Shown piece by piece: positions 1 through 7,679 of a stretch of DNA of 64,000 nt. Each line of letters opens with the position of its first letter. Positions within the stretch are counted from its first letter, which is position 1. This DNA comes from an uncultured Lachnospiraceae bacterium. GTDB taxonomy: Bacteria > Bacillota > Clostridia > Lachnospirales > Lachnospiraceae. The notes below the pieces were generated by a model, which did not search any database, had not been told where the DNA came from, and saw nothing but the letters and a program-made list of their open reading frames with translations. Both the position numbers and the translations under genes were made by a program. The stretch covers positions 248,001-312,000 of the forward strand of contig CAJTPS010000001.1 of NCBI GenBank assembly GCA_910578555.1. The letters are read 5' to 3'.

Positions 1-92
1 ATATTGTGCTTCGCCAGCAGTTTTTCAAAAATTCTGCCCTGAAGCTGTTTGATCTTTGTGATAAGAAAACCACCGTTTGTATTGCAGGCCAT
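1..92 (-). CDS. MarR-like transcriptional regulator, N-terminal fragment
   Basis: Only the first 30 codons are in the window; the gene runs off the left edge. The start ATG (complement 90-92) follows a perfect AGGAGG with 7 bases spacing. The visible residues begin MACNTNGGFLITKIKQLQ and continue as an amphipathic helix, which resembles the first dimerisation helix of MarR-family regulators. The DNA-binding winged helix is not visible, so the family call is tentative. A sigma-A promoter with a palindrome in its spacer lies upstream, as expected for an autoregulated MarR gene. It is divergent from the flagellin genes. Confidence 0.55.
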   Translation of the reverse strand, partial: MACNTNGGFLITKIKQLQGRIFEKLLAKHN

Positions 93-172
93 ATGATCAC
101 CTCCTGGCGATATCAGTCTGCAGACCTTTTCCGGAAAAGGGTGCTTTGTTTTCAGATATCTGTATACTATAT

Positions 173-201
173 AGAATAGTACCATATAGTACTAAAGTCA
201 A
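173..201 (-). promoter_or_regulatory. Sigma-A promoter of the MarR-like gene, with spacer palindrome
   Basis: On the minus strand TTGACT (196-201) and TATTCT (173-178) are separated by exactly 17 bases. The palindrome AGTAC-N6-GTACT (178-193) fills the spacer, a position where a bound repressor would block RNA polymerase. Binding by the MarR-like product is inference. Confidence 0.6.
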
Positions 202-223
202 GAAAAATATTATAAGAATGCTA

Positions 224-251
224 TAAGGGTTTATCAGGAACAAGCCGATAT
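224..251 (+). promoter_or_regulatory. Sigma-28 (SigD/FliA-type) promoter of the flagellin genes
   Basis: TAAG (224-227), 16 bases, then GCCGATAT (244-251), a full match to the -10 element of flagellar sigma-28 promoters (consensus TAAA-N15-GCCGATAT). The predicted start near 258 gives a leader of about 55 nt. No second copy was seen before the downstream flagellin, so both may depend on this promoter. Confidence 0.8.
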
Positions 252-270
252 ATAAATAACAGTATCTATA

Positions 271-313
271 CTTATTCGGACGCAGGGAAGCGGTACGAAA
301 GGAAAGGAAGCCT
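271..313 (+). promoter_or_regulatory. Flagellin leader with possible CsrA-type GGA motifs (copy 1)
   Basis: This 43-nt leader is nearly identical to 1471-1513 before the second flagellin. It carries CAGGGAAGC at 283-291 and a GGA within the ribosome-binding site at 306-308. Two GGA motifs with one over the Shine-Dalgarno resemble the CsrA-controlled hag leader of Bacillus. The regulator itself is not in the window. Confidence 0.4.
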
Positions 314-1446
314 ATGGTTATCAAACACAATCTGACAGCGATGAATGCAAATCGCATGTTCAATTTGACAAACGCAAGTCAGGCAAAATCTACGGAAAAA
401 TTGTCCTCAGGATATAAGATCAACCGCGCCTCAGACGACGCGGCAGGTTTATCTATATCAGAGAAAATGCGTCGGCAGGTAAGAGGGCTTACGCAGGCAT
501 CTGCCAATGCGGCGGACGGCATCTCCTGTGTGCAGACGGCGCATTGAATGAAGTTCATGACATGCTGCAGCGAATGGGCGAACTGGCCGTCAAAGGGGCG
601 AACGGCACACTGACTTCTGTAGACAGGGATTATATCAAGATGGAAGTCAGACAGTTGATGAGCGAAATTGACCGGATACAGTCCACCACGACTTTTAATG
701 AGCAAAAGCTGCTGGACGGTTCTTTTTCGAATAAAGGACTGCAGGTAGGGGCGGAATCCGGACAGCATATCGGCATCACGATCCGCAATATGTGCACGAA
801 CGATCTGATTGCCAGTGCGCTTGCCAAAGGAATTTTTTTTCAGACGAATAATGACAGTGAGGTATGTAACAACATAGACAATCCGAACCCGTCACACGCG
901 GGTTATCCGCAAGGAGTGGTTGCTTATTGGGTACCGAACAAAAGTACTTATGCAAAGCAGCAATACTGGGATAAGAGCATGGTGCAGCCATGGGGATCAC
1001 CGGGGCATTCGCACCTTCTGGGAGCGGAGGATCTGACAATCTTTCACAGTTTTTCCTATAGTGCGATTACGGATGAAAATGTGAAAGACAAACTGACAAC
1101 AGATTATATGCTGGGAACTACGGGCGGGACCGAGGAAGCGCTGTCTGAGAAGACTGCGGATGTTCGCTATTTCCAGGCGCTGAACGCTTTTGCCAAGAGT
1201 GCGATCTTCGACGTGTCAGAGGTGCGTTCCGATCTGGGGGCTATACAAAACCGGCTGGAGCATACGATCAGTAATCTGGATAATATTATTGAGAACACCA
1301 CGGCAGCAGAGTCCGCCGTCAGGGACACGGATATTGCGACTGAGATGGTGCGCTATGCCAACAACAATATTCTTGCACAGGCAGGACAATCCATGCTTGC
1401 GCAGGCGAACCAGAGCAATCAGGGAGCACTGTCGTTGTTACAGTAG
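314..1446 (+). pseudogene. Flagellin copy 1, frameshifted by a 7-nt deletion
   Basis: The reading frame encodes a canonical flagellin N-terminus from ATG 314 but stops at 547; the rest reads on in another frame from about 544 to 1446. Alignment to the copy 1200 bp downstream shows the cause. Seven bases (GGAGGGC) present after position 1740 are missing after 540, between two GGC triplets. Restoring them would give about 379 residues. The downstream frame keeps the complete conserved C-terminal D0/D1 region (NILAQAGQSMLAQANQ), so the lesion looks recent, or could be a sequence error. As written, the product is a 77-residue truncation. The middle region (about residues 178-225) differs strongly from copy 2 although both ends are nearly identical. 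Confidence 0.85.
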
Positions 1447-1470
1447 GATTAAGAAAATCCAGAATACTGC

Positions 1471-1513
1471 TTAGGACGGATGCAGGGAAGCGTTACGAAA
1501 GGAAGGGAAGCCT
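1471..1513 (+). repeat. Duplicated flagellin leader (copy 2)
   Basis: Near-identical to 271-313, including GCAGGGAAGCG, TACGAAAGGAA and the ribosome-binding site. The leader was therefore duplicated along with the gene. The sigma-28 promoter was not, which suggests the leader has its own post-transcriptional function. Confidence 0.7.
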
Positions 1514-2659
1514 ATGGTTATTAAACACAATCTTACAGCGATGAATGCAAATCGCATGTTCAATTTGACAAACGCAAGTCAGGCAAAATCTACAGAGAAA
1601 TTGTCTTCGGGATATAAGATCAACCGCGCTTCAGACGATGCGGCGGGATTATCCATATCAGAGAAAATGCGCAGGCAGATGAGAGGACTCACGCAGGCGT
1701 CGGCCAATGCGGCGGACGGCATCTCCTGTGTGCAGACAGCGGAGGGCGCACTGAATGAGGTGCATGACATGCTGCAGCGAATGGGTGAACTGGCGGTCAA
1801 AGGAGCCAATGGTACACTGACAACAGTGGACAGAGACTACATTAAGATGGAAGTCAGACAGTTGATGAGTGAGATCGACAGGGTACAGTCTACCACGACT
1901 TTTAATGAGCAAAAGCTGCTGGACGGTTCTTTTTCAAATAAAGGACTGCAGGTAGGTGCGGAATCCGGGCAGCATATCGGTATTACGATCCGCAATATGT
2001 GCACCAACGATCTGATCGCCAGTGCGCTGGCGAAAGGAATCTGCTATCAGACCAACGACGGAACGCCGTTGTGTAATGCACAGGATTTAAAGCCGACAGG
2101 GAATGAACGGCCTGACGGATATTATTATCAGGCACCGTTTCCCGGTCTTACCACCCATGCCAAAATCGGGCATGTCAATCTGGATACGATCGGGCAATGG
2201 CAGGTGCCGGGTCATTCACACCTTTTGGCGGCGCACGATTTGACTGTTTTTCACAGCTTTTCTTATAGTGCCATTACGGATGAAAATGTGAAAGACAGGC
2301 TCACGACAGATTACAGCTCTCTTTGGGGACCTACGGGGGGAACGGAAGAAGCGCTATCCGAAAAGGCGCCGGATATCCGCTATTTTCAGGCATTAAATGT
2401 TTTTGCCAAAAGCGCGATCAGTGATGTGTCGGAAGAAAGATCAAAGCTGGGTGCTATACAGAACCGTTTGGAGCATACGATCAGTAATCTGGATAATATT
2501 ATTGAGAATACCACATCGGCCGAGTCGTCCGTCAGGGATACGGATATTGCCACGGAGATGGTACGGTACGCCAACAACAATATTCTTGCACAGGCAGGAC
2601 AATCCATGCTTGCGCAGGCGAATCAGAGCAATCAGGGAGCGCTGTCTTTGCTGCAGTAG
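1514..2659 (+). CDS. fliC: Flagellin (filament protein), intact copy
   Basis: This 381-residue flagellin forms the extracellular filament after export by the flagellar type III apparatus; there is no Sec signal, as usual. The N-terminal D0/D1 region (about 1-170) starts MVIKHNLTAMNANRMF and carries the LSSGYKINRASDDAAGL motif. The C-terminal D1/D0 region (about 300-381) ends in SNQGALSLLQ. Between them lies a short variable region of about 120 residues containing a GHSHLL segment conserved in both copies. The start follows GGAAGGGAAG. It is the second gene of a tandem pair and probably shares the sigma-28 promoter at 224-251 by read-through. Since copy 1 is frameshifted, this is the only apparently functional flagellin in the window. 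Confidence 0.95.
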   Translation: MVIKHNLTAMNANRMFNLTNASQAKSTEKLSSGYKINRASDDAAGLSISEKMRRQMRGLTQASANAADGISCVQTAEGALNEVHDMLQRMGELAVKGANGTLTTVDRDYIKMEVRQLMSEIDRVQSTTTFNEQKLLDGSFSNKGLQVGAESGQHIGITIRNMCTNDLIASALAKGICYQTNDGTPLCNAQDLKPTGNERPDGYYYQAPFPGLTTHAKIGHVNLDTIGQWQVPGHSHLLAAHDLTVFHSFSYSAITDENVKDRLTTDYSSLWGPTGGTEEALSEKAPDIRYFQALNVFAKSAISDVSEERSKLGAIQNRLEHTISNLDNIIENTTSAESSVRDTDIATEMVRYANNNILAQAGQSMLAQANQSNQGALSLLQ

Positions 2660-2696
2660 CATAGAAGCGTTTTCGGAAAACAGACAGCAGTATGAC

Positions 2697-2726
2697 AGAG
2701 CGCATGGTGATCAGACCGTGCGCTCT
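2697..2726 (+). other. Stem-loop downstream of flagellin
   Basis: AGAGCGCA (2697-2704) pairs with TGCGCTCT (2719-2726). The inner bases extend this to a 12-bp stem with one U-G pair and a 6-nt loop. No T-run follows, so it is a 3'-end hairpin or weak terminator rather than a clear intrinsic terminator. The rest of 2660-2994 holds the pyrK promoter and leader and no gene. Confidence 0.5.
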
Positions 2727-2883
2727 CATTGCGTGCGAATAAGCAGAGTCAGAAGGACCGGTTATCAAGCGTCATGTTTGTATGTAAGACTGATGATTGG
2801 GACTTATGACGGGCAACACGAATTCGGGATGCGAAGCAGATTCAACAAACGGGATTTGCCTGTTTAGGCATATGCTCAGGGAC

Positions 2884-2912
2884 TTGTAGGCAAAGGCGAA
2901 AACGGATATAAT
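2884..2912 (+). promoter_or_regulatory. Sigma-A promoter of pyrK-pyrD
   Basis: TTGTAG (2884-2889), 17-base spacer, perfect TATAAT (2907-2912). Transcription would start near 2919, about 76 nt before the pyrK start. Confidence 0.65.
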
Positions 2913-2933
2913 GGTAGGGAAACGGCGGCGCTA

Positions 2934-2961
2934 CAGTATATCATTGACATATGATGTACTG
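2934..2961 (+). promoter_or_regulatory. Leader hairpin before pyrK
   Basis: An 11-bp stem (2934-2944 with 2951-2961, one U-G pair) and a 6-nt loop TGACAT. It does not show the PyrR binding-loop consensus. A role in mRNA stability or translation is possible; no function is shown. Confidence 0.4.
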
Positions 2962-2994
2962 GCGGCGGAAATATAGAAAGAGGATAACGGGAGA

Positions 2995-3783
2995 ATGGAC
3001 GGACAAATGGTTCGAAAAAAGAAAGTAAAAGCAGTGATTGTGTCACAGAAGCAGATCGCGGAACAGATCTATGATCTGTGGCTGGAAACAGAACTGGCGC
3101 AGGATGCCCGTGCGGGGCAGTTTGTGGCGGTGTATCCGCACAATGCCGCAACGCTGCTGCCAAGGCCGATCAGCATCTGCGAGGTGGACAGGGAACAGGA
3201 CAGACTGCGTCTGGTTTACCGCGTTGCCGGCAAGGGTACGGCGGAGTTTTCCAATTATAATACAGGGGATACGCTGGAACTTTTGGGTGTGCTGGGCAAT
3301 GGTTTCCCGACGGAGGCGGCAAAAGGCAGACGCGTATTTCTGATGGGCGGCGGAATCGGCATACCGCCTATGCTGGAACTGGCGAAGGAGCTCGACGCGG
3401 AGAAATATATTCTGCTGGGGTATCGGAATCAGGATCTTTTTCTGCAGGATGATCTGGGAGAGAACGGGCAGGTCTACATTGCCACCGAGGATGGCAGCGT
3501 AGGTGTGCAGGGCAATGTGATGGACATCATCAGGGTAAATGAACTGCAGGCGGATGTGATCATGGCATGCGGCCCTATGCCGATGCTGCGGGCGATCAAG
3601 AAATACGCCGTGGAACAGGGGATAGACGCTTATATCTCTTTGGAGGAGCGGATGGCATGCGGTGTGGGGGCGTGTCTGGGCTGTGTGTGTAAGACCAGGG
3701 AGACAGACCAGCATTCCCATGTACATAATGCCCGCATCTGTACCGACGGTCCGGTGTTTGAAGCGCGTGAGGTGGAAATATAA
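2995..3783 (+). CDS. pyrK: Dihydroorotate dehydrogenase B, electron transfer subunit
   Basis: PyrK passes electrons from the class 1B dihydroorotate dehydrogenase to NAD+ through FAD and a [2Fe-2S] cluster, the fourth step of UMP synthesis. The 262 residues show the ferredoxin-reductase fold: the FAD motif RPISIC near residue 55, a nucleotide-binding glycine stretch MGGGIGIPP near 118, and a C-terminal cluster motif of four cysteines (CGVGACLGCVC, then ICTDGP). Length is normal for the family. The ATG at 2995 follows AGGATAACGGGAG; an in-frame ATG at 3007 is an alternative. pyrD follows 60 nt downstream, and the two proteins form a heterotetramer. The other pyr genes are not adjacent. Confidence 0.95.
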   Translation: MDGQMVRKKKVKAVIVSQKQIAEQIYDLWLETELAQDARAGQFVAVYPHNAATLLPRPISICEVDREQDRLRLVYRVAGKGTAEFSNYNTGDTLELLGVLGNGFPTEAAKGRRVFLMGGGIGIPPMLELAKELDAEKYILLGYRNQDLFLQDDLGENGQVYIATEDGSVGVQGNVMDIIRVNELQADVIMACGPMPMLRAIKKYAVEQGIDAYISLEERMACGVGACLGCVCKTRETDQHSHVHNARICTDGPVFEAREVEI

Positions 3784-3843
3784 ACAGCGGGGGAAGTACC
3801 TCTGAATTTGTGCCGTCACCGTGGCGGCGGAATGGAGCATGTT

Positions 3844-4749
3844 ATGAATACAGAGATAACGATTGCAGGAGTGACATTTAAGAATCCCGTAATGACGGCG
3901 TCCGGCACCTTCGGCTCCGGCATGGAATACAGCGATTTCGTAGATTTAAACAGGCTGGGTGCGGTGGTGACCAAGGGTGTGGCGAACATGCCCTGGCCGG
4001 GGAATCCCACGCCCCGGGTGGCGGAGACCTACGGCGGTATGCTCAATGCCATTGGTCTGCAGAATCCGGGAATCGACGTCTTCGTGGAGCGGGATATCCC
4101 TTTTTTGAAAAAATATAACACAAAAATCATTGTCAACGTCTGCGGGAAGACCGTGGAGGACTATCTGGAAGTGGTGGAACGTCTGGCCGATGAGCCGGTG
4201 GATATGCTGGAAATCAATGTATCCTGTCCCAATGTGAAAGAGGGCGCGATTGCTTTCGGACAGAGACCGGACAGTTTGTATGACATTACGTCCCGGATTA
4301 AAGAAAAGGCAGAACAGCCTGTTATTATGAAACTGAGTCCGAATGTGACGGATATTACGGAGATGGCGAAGGCGGCGGAGGCGGCGGGGGCCGACGCGCT
4401 GTCTATGATCAATACGATCACGGGTATGAAGATTGATATACACAGAAGAAAATTTGCGCTTGCCAACAAGACGGGCGGACTTTCCGGTCCGGCCATTAAA
4501 CCGGTGGCGGTGCGCATGGTCTATCAGGCGGCACGCGCCGTACAGATTCCGATCATCGGTATGGGCGGCATTGGAAATGCAGAAGATGCCATAGAGTTCC
4601 TGCTGGCCGGGGCAAGTGCAGTGGCGGTGGGAGCGATGAACTTCGTGAATCCTTATGCCACGGTGGAGATCGTGGAAGGGATCGAGGCATATATGGAGCG
4701 TTACGGAGTCGGGAATGTGACGGAACTGATTGGGGCGGTAGAAGGTTGA
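3844..4749 (+). CDS. pyrD: Dihydroorotate dehydrogenase B, catalytic subunit
   Basis: This oxidises dihydroorotate to orotate with FMN and partners with PyrK. The protein is a 301-residue TIM barrel: FKNPVMTASGTFGSG at the N-terminus, NVSCPNVKEG near residue 130 (the class 1 active-site loop whose cysteine is the catalytic base), and phosphate-binding GMGGIGNAEDA and GASAVAVG near the C-terminus. The frame is open from an upstream TTG (3808) and an ATG at 3832. The ATG at 3844 is preferred because GGAG lies 6 bases before it and MNTEITIAG matches the usual family start. Translated 60 nt after pyrK, clearly as one operon. Confidence 0.95.
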   Translation: MNTEITIAGVTFKNPVMTASGTFGSGMEYSDFVDLNRLGAVVTKGVANMPWPGNPTPRVAETYGGMLNAIGLQNPGIDVFVERDIPFLKKYNTKIIVNVCGKTVEDYLEVVERLADEPVDMLEINVSCPNVKEGAIAFGQRPDSLYDITSRIKEKAEQPVIMKLSPNVTDITEMAKAAEAAGADALSMINTITGMKIDIHRRKFALANKTGGLSGPAIKPVAVRMVYQAARAVQIPIIGMGGIGNAEDAIEFLLAGASAVAVGAMNFVNPYATVEIVEGIEAYMERYGVGNVTELIGAVEG

Positions 4750-4780
4750 ATAAATTCTCTGAGGAGCAATTTATTCAACC
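4744..4780. terminator. Perfect inverted repeat over the pyrD stop codon
   Basis: GGTTGAATAAATT (4744-4756) and its exact complement (4768-4780) form a 13-bp stem with an 11-nt loop. The stop codon lies inside the left arm. No T-run follows on either strand, so termination is uncertain; 3'-end protection is another option. The island boundary lies just downstream. Confidence 0.45.
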
Positions 4781-4866
4781 AAGAATTTGTTAATCCCGGC
4801 TATTCTGGGGGAATGGAAGGGGAACCGTTCAGACTCTGGCTTCTCTGTAATGTAGGAAGCTCAATT

Positions 4867-5370
4867 TTACCTGTGTCTTCTGGGGGTGTTTGTATGTTTG
4901 GGTTCATATGCCTTTAACCCTTCATCACCGGTAAATATTTCGACCAGACATCCTGCTTCTGTATAATATTCTGCCACATCTTTTATTGTTGCATCGCCTA
5001 TTGATAATCCGCTGGCTGCTAAAGCTGGCCAATTATTTGCAAGTTTAATCAGATTTTCTTCATCCCATAGTTTTCTTTGAAAGGTAAAAGCTGCCCAGGG
5101 TTCCTCTTCATTAGCGACTTTTTTTATAATATTAGATAATGCAACTGCCAGCTTATAACGTTCTCCATTGGCCTGAGCAATATGATTTCCTGTTTCAATT
5201 AAAGTTGCTAATGGCAGTACCAGAAGACTTTTCTTACTTATTTCGGTGTCAATTTTCTCCGTCACTCTTTTGTAATCCCATTTATTATCGTCAGAACCGC
5301 AATCATCCATATAGGGAACTTTACGATATACACATAAAATACTTGTATCAAGAATTAATATCTTTTGCAT
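4867..5370 (-). CDS. PIN-like domain protein, putative ribonuclease
   Basis: The 167-residue protein has the acidic motif pattern of PIN-fold nucleases: LILDTSILC at residues 5-13, a glutamate in LIETGNHI, an aspartate in SIGDATIKDVAEY, and a terminal IFTGDEGLKAY. In PIN toxins such acids bind the metal for RNA cleavage. No partner antitoxin of the usual small kind is present. The upstream leftward gene encodes an AAA-type ATPase, 71 nt away and probably co-transcribed. The region is much AT-richer than pyrD and the downstream genes, which suggests transfer. The start ATG has only a weak ribosome-binding site (GCGGAAAATA), consistent with reduced expression. PIN is inferred from motifs only; a non-catalytic PIN-like protein cannot be excluded. 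Confidence 0.7.
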   Translation of the reverse strand: MQKILILDTSILCVYRKVPYMDDCGSDDNKWDYKRVTEKIDTEISKKSLLVLPLATLIETGNHIAQANGERYKLAVALSNIIKKVANEEEPWAAFTFQRKLWDEENLIKLANNWPALAASGLSIGDATIKDVAEYYTEAGCLVEIFTGDEGLKAYEPKHTNTPRRHR

Positions 5371-5441
5371 TATTTTCCGCTATTCTTCAGCCGAACACTT
5401 TTGTACAATTTTTTTCCATAAAAAAGTAATCAAACTTGCTT

Positions 5442-6665
5442 TTAACCTTTTTCCACCCTTACGAGAGCTGATTCTATCTTACCGCTTGTGGCTAATTCTC
5501 CAATATTTCCTGTGGATATCATTTTAGGCAAATCCTTTATATCTTCCAGTAAGGTTAATTGGCTTTGACCTTTTTCGTCTCTATGAGCAACTGTAATAAA
5601 CGGAATCATTGAAGTTCCGGCAGCGTCTAATAAAGCTGGATTATGTGTTGTAATTAATACATCCAGGCCCCTTTCGTCTCCCAATTCTTTCAACATATCT
5701 ATTAGAATCCTGGCTCTTGATGGGTGTAAACCGTTGTCAACTTCTTCGACAACAATAAGTTTATTAGCTTCATTTGTAAGCATTGCAACCATAATTGAAA
5801 GAAATCTTAAAGTACCATCGGACATTCCTCTTGCATCAACGATACATTCACCTTCATTCCATGCCTCTTTGCAATAAAGCATGGCGTCTGTATTAAACTT
5901 TCCTACCCGTTCTGTCCATACACTTTCAATATCTTTTTCAGGGATTTTCTTCAAATATGATGTTAATTTTTCCTGAATCTGTTTTCTTTTTTCATCATCT
6001 AATGCGGCTAATACGCCTGCAATATTTGATCCGTCAGTCGATAACTTTTCAGCCAGTGGTGAATAATCACGCATATGATTAGGTATCGGATCCAGTACAA
6101 AAATTCCACTTAATTGTTTTGCTAAGGCGGTTGTTATTTCAATAATTTCTTTTTTCTTTAATTGTAATATTTTGCTTTGATATAGTATCGATGTATTTCG
6201 ATTTAATTCAAAATTCTGACCTTTTCCTTGCTTGCCGGTTGAAAAATACGTTGGAATATTCAGCAATTTATTATCGCGTAAATTTGTATAAAACAATCGT
6301 TGCTTTTTCAATCCACTTTGAACTAATGTTTCCTGTGTTATTAATGCCTTGGCTGTTCCGATTTCTACAGTAATGGAATATTCATACTCAGCATTCTCAT
6401 ATTCCATTACAACCTCTAATGTAAACAAATTAGTATTTTTTTTACAAACCCAATCCATTCCGCCTCGCAAAGCATTTAACGTTATATCCCCGCAGATGGC
6501 TTGAAAAATACCCACGCCAGCTGCTATTCTGCTTAAAAAAATCAATGCATCTATTGCATTTGATTTGCCGCTTGAATTAGTACCGATCATAATTGTCAAT
6601 GGATCTATATATAGAGTGCTTTGCCCATAGCTTTTCCAGTTTTTTAATGTAATACTTTTTATCAA
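5442..6665 (-). CDS. AAA15/AAA21-type ATPase, putative defence or toxin-module subunit
   Basis: The 407-residue protein belongs to the SMC/ABC-like ATPases typical of OLD, Septu and PARIS-type systems. Visible motifs: Walker A GTNSSGKSN at 28-36, a signature-like DARGMSDGTLRFLS near 280, Walker B LIVVEEVDNGLHP near 305, and an H-switch LITTHNPALLD near 345. The fusion partners seen in known systems (TOPRIM, HNH) are absent from the protein, but the next gene encodes a PIN-like protein. The start is TTG with AAGGGAGA 8 bases upstream. A candidate sigma-A promoter (TTGGGG-N18-TATACT on the minus strand, near 6685-6720) precedes it. Both genes are AT-rich compared with their flanks. Anti-phage function is inference from architecture and context. 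Confidence 0.8.
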   Translation of the reverse strand: MIKSITLKNWKSYGQSTLYIDPLTIMIGTNSSGKSNAIDALIFLSRIAAGVGIFQAICGDITLNALRGGMDWVCKKNTNLFTLEVVMEYENAEYEYSITVEIGTAKALITQETLVQSGLKKQRLFYTNLRDNKLLNIPTYFSTGKQGKGQNFELNRNTSILYQSKILQLKKKEIIEITTALAKQLSGIFVLDPIPNHMRDYSPLAEKLSTDGSNIAGVLAALDDEKRKQIQEKLTSYLKKIPEKDIESVWTERVGKFNTDAMLYCKEAWNEGECIVDARGMSDGTLRFLSIMVAMLTNEANKLIVVEEVDNGLHPSRARILIDMLKELGDERGLDVLITTHNPALLDAAGTSMIPFITVAHRDEKGQSQLTLLEDIKDLPKMISTGNIGELATSGKIESALVRVEKG

Positions 6666-7032
6666 AATATTGTTCTCCCTTCAGCCTTTATAGTATAATT
6701 ATCTCTGATGAATATCCCCAAAGGAAGCAGCTTCAATACTTATGCTACGCAGCAAGTTCAGCACTTCAACTGTAAAGCTTGTCAGGGGGGTGTCTTGCGT
6801 CTGGTTTTTATCTTTATTTCTATATATTATCACATAAGCGCCTGTTTTTCCACAGAAATGTGGCAATTCGTACACACAGTATTTTTACTGTAAAATTATT
6901 TGTAACGAATGTCTTTCAGATGGGATATATGAGGTAGAGAACAATAATGGTACGGGATGTATTGGTATGCGGAAGATCAGCAGGGACTGCGCGATGACAG
7001 AATCATGTGCACACAAGGAAGGTGGTGACAGC
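6666..7032. other. Intergenic region between ATPase and sigma factor genes
   Basis: This holds the probable leftward promoter of the ATPase-PIN pair (-10-like TATACT near 6690) and the upstream region of the sigma factor. It is AT-rich up to about 6900 and then returns to genome-like composition. No convincing gene or structured RNA was seen; in-frame codons at 6967-7032 could belong to a longer form of the sigma factor. Confidence 0.4.
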
Positions 7033-7545
7033 GTGCGGAAGCCGGATGAAAACAACATAAACATGGAAGTAGTCTATCAGGAATATGCCAGCCTGGTGTA
7101 TCGGTTCCTGTATGTCCATACGCATGATGCGCACTGGTCCGAGGAACTTATGCAGGAAACCTTTCTGCGGGCGGTCACTTCCATTCAGCGTTATGACGGG
7201 TCATGCAAACTGTCGGTATGGCTCTGCCAGATTGCAAAGCATATTCTGTACCAGGAACTGCGCAAAAAGAAGCGTATGGAGACGGTGGAACTGACGGAGT
7301 ATATACCCGATCAGGAGGCGCAGGACGGTGAACGCGATATATTACAGCAGGAGAGCAGGAAGGAGTTTTATCAGGCAATCCACCATCTGTCAGAGCCGGA
7401 GCGGGAGGTGGTGATGTACCGCATAACCGGAGATCTTTCGTTTCGGGAGATTGGTGAGATCATGGGAAAAAGTGAGAACTGGTGCCGGACGGTTTTCTAT
7501 CGGGCGAAACAAAAGTTGAAAGCATATCTGTCAGACATGATATGA
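7033..7545 (+). CDS. ECF-type RNA polymerase sigma factor
   Basis: A 170-residue alternative sigma factor directing RNA polymerase to a special promoter set. Region 2 includes LVYRFLYVHTHDAHWSEELMQ and the following helix that binds the -10 element. Region 4 includes the HTH LSFREIGEIMGKSENWCR near the C-terminus. The GTG at 7033 is preferred because AAGGTGG precedes it by 7 bases; an ATG at 6967 would add 22 residues with no family similarity. The next gene, 134 nt downstream, encodes a zinc-finger membrane protein, the usual anti-sigma partner. The target regulon is not evident. Confidence 0.9.
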   Translation: MRKPDENNINMEVVYQEYASLVYRFLYVHTHDAHWSEELMQETFLRAVTSIQRYDGSCKLSVWLCQIAKHILYQELRKKKRMETVELTEYIPDQEAQDGERDILQQESRKEFYQAIHHLSEPEREVVMYRITGDLSFREIGEIMGKSENWCRTVFYRAKQKLKAYLSDMI

Positions 7546-7679
7546 GCAGTGTGCGGACGGTGAGGTGAAACGTATGGGAGCAGGAAGCGGACGAAGGATT
7601 GAATCCGATTGACGAAAAAGAAAGCGGTGTATGCTTCAGAAGCAGGTATGAATGAAAATAATAAAGGAGACGAGTGCAT

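Noticed and set aside
2697..2726. Intrinsic terminator after flagellin
   Set aside because: The stem is good but no T-run follows, so it is listed only as a stem-loop.
6708..6893. ORF of 61 residues
   Set aside because: It lies in an AT-rich intergenic area with no Shine-Dalgarno and no similarity.
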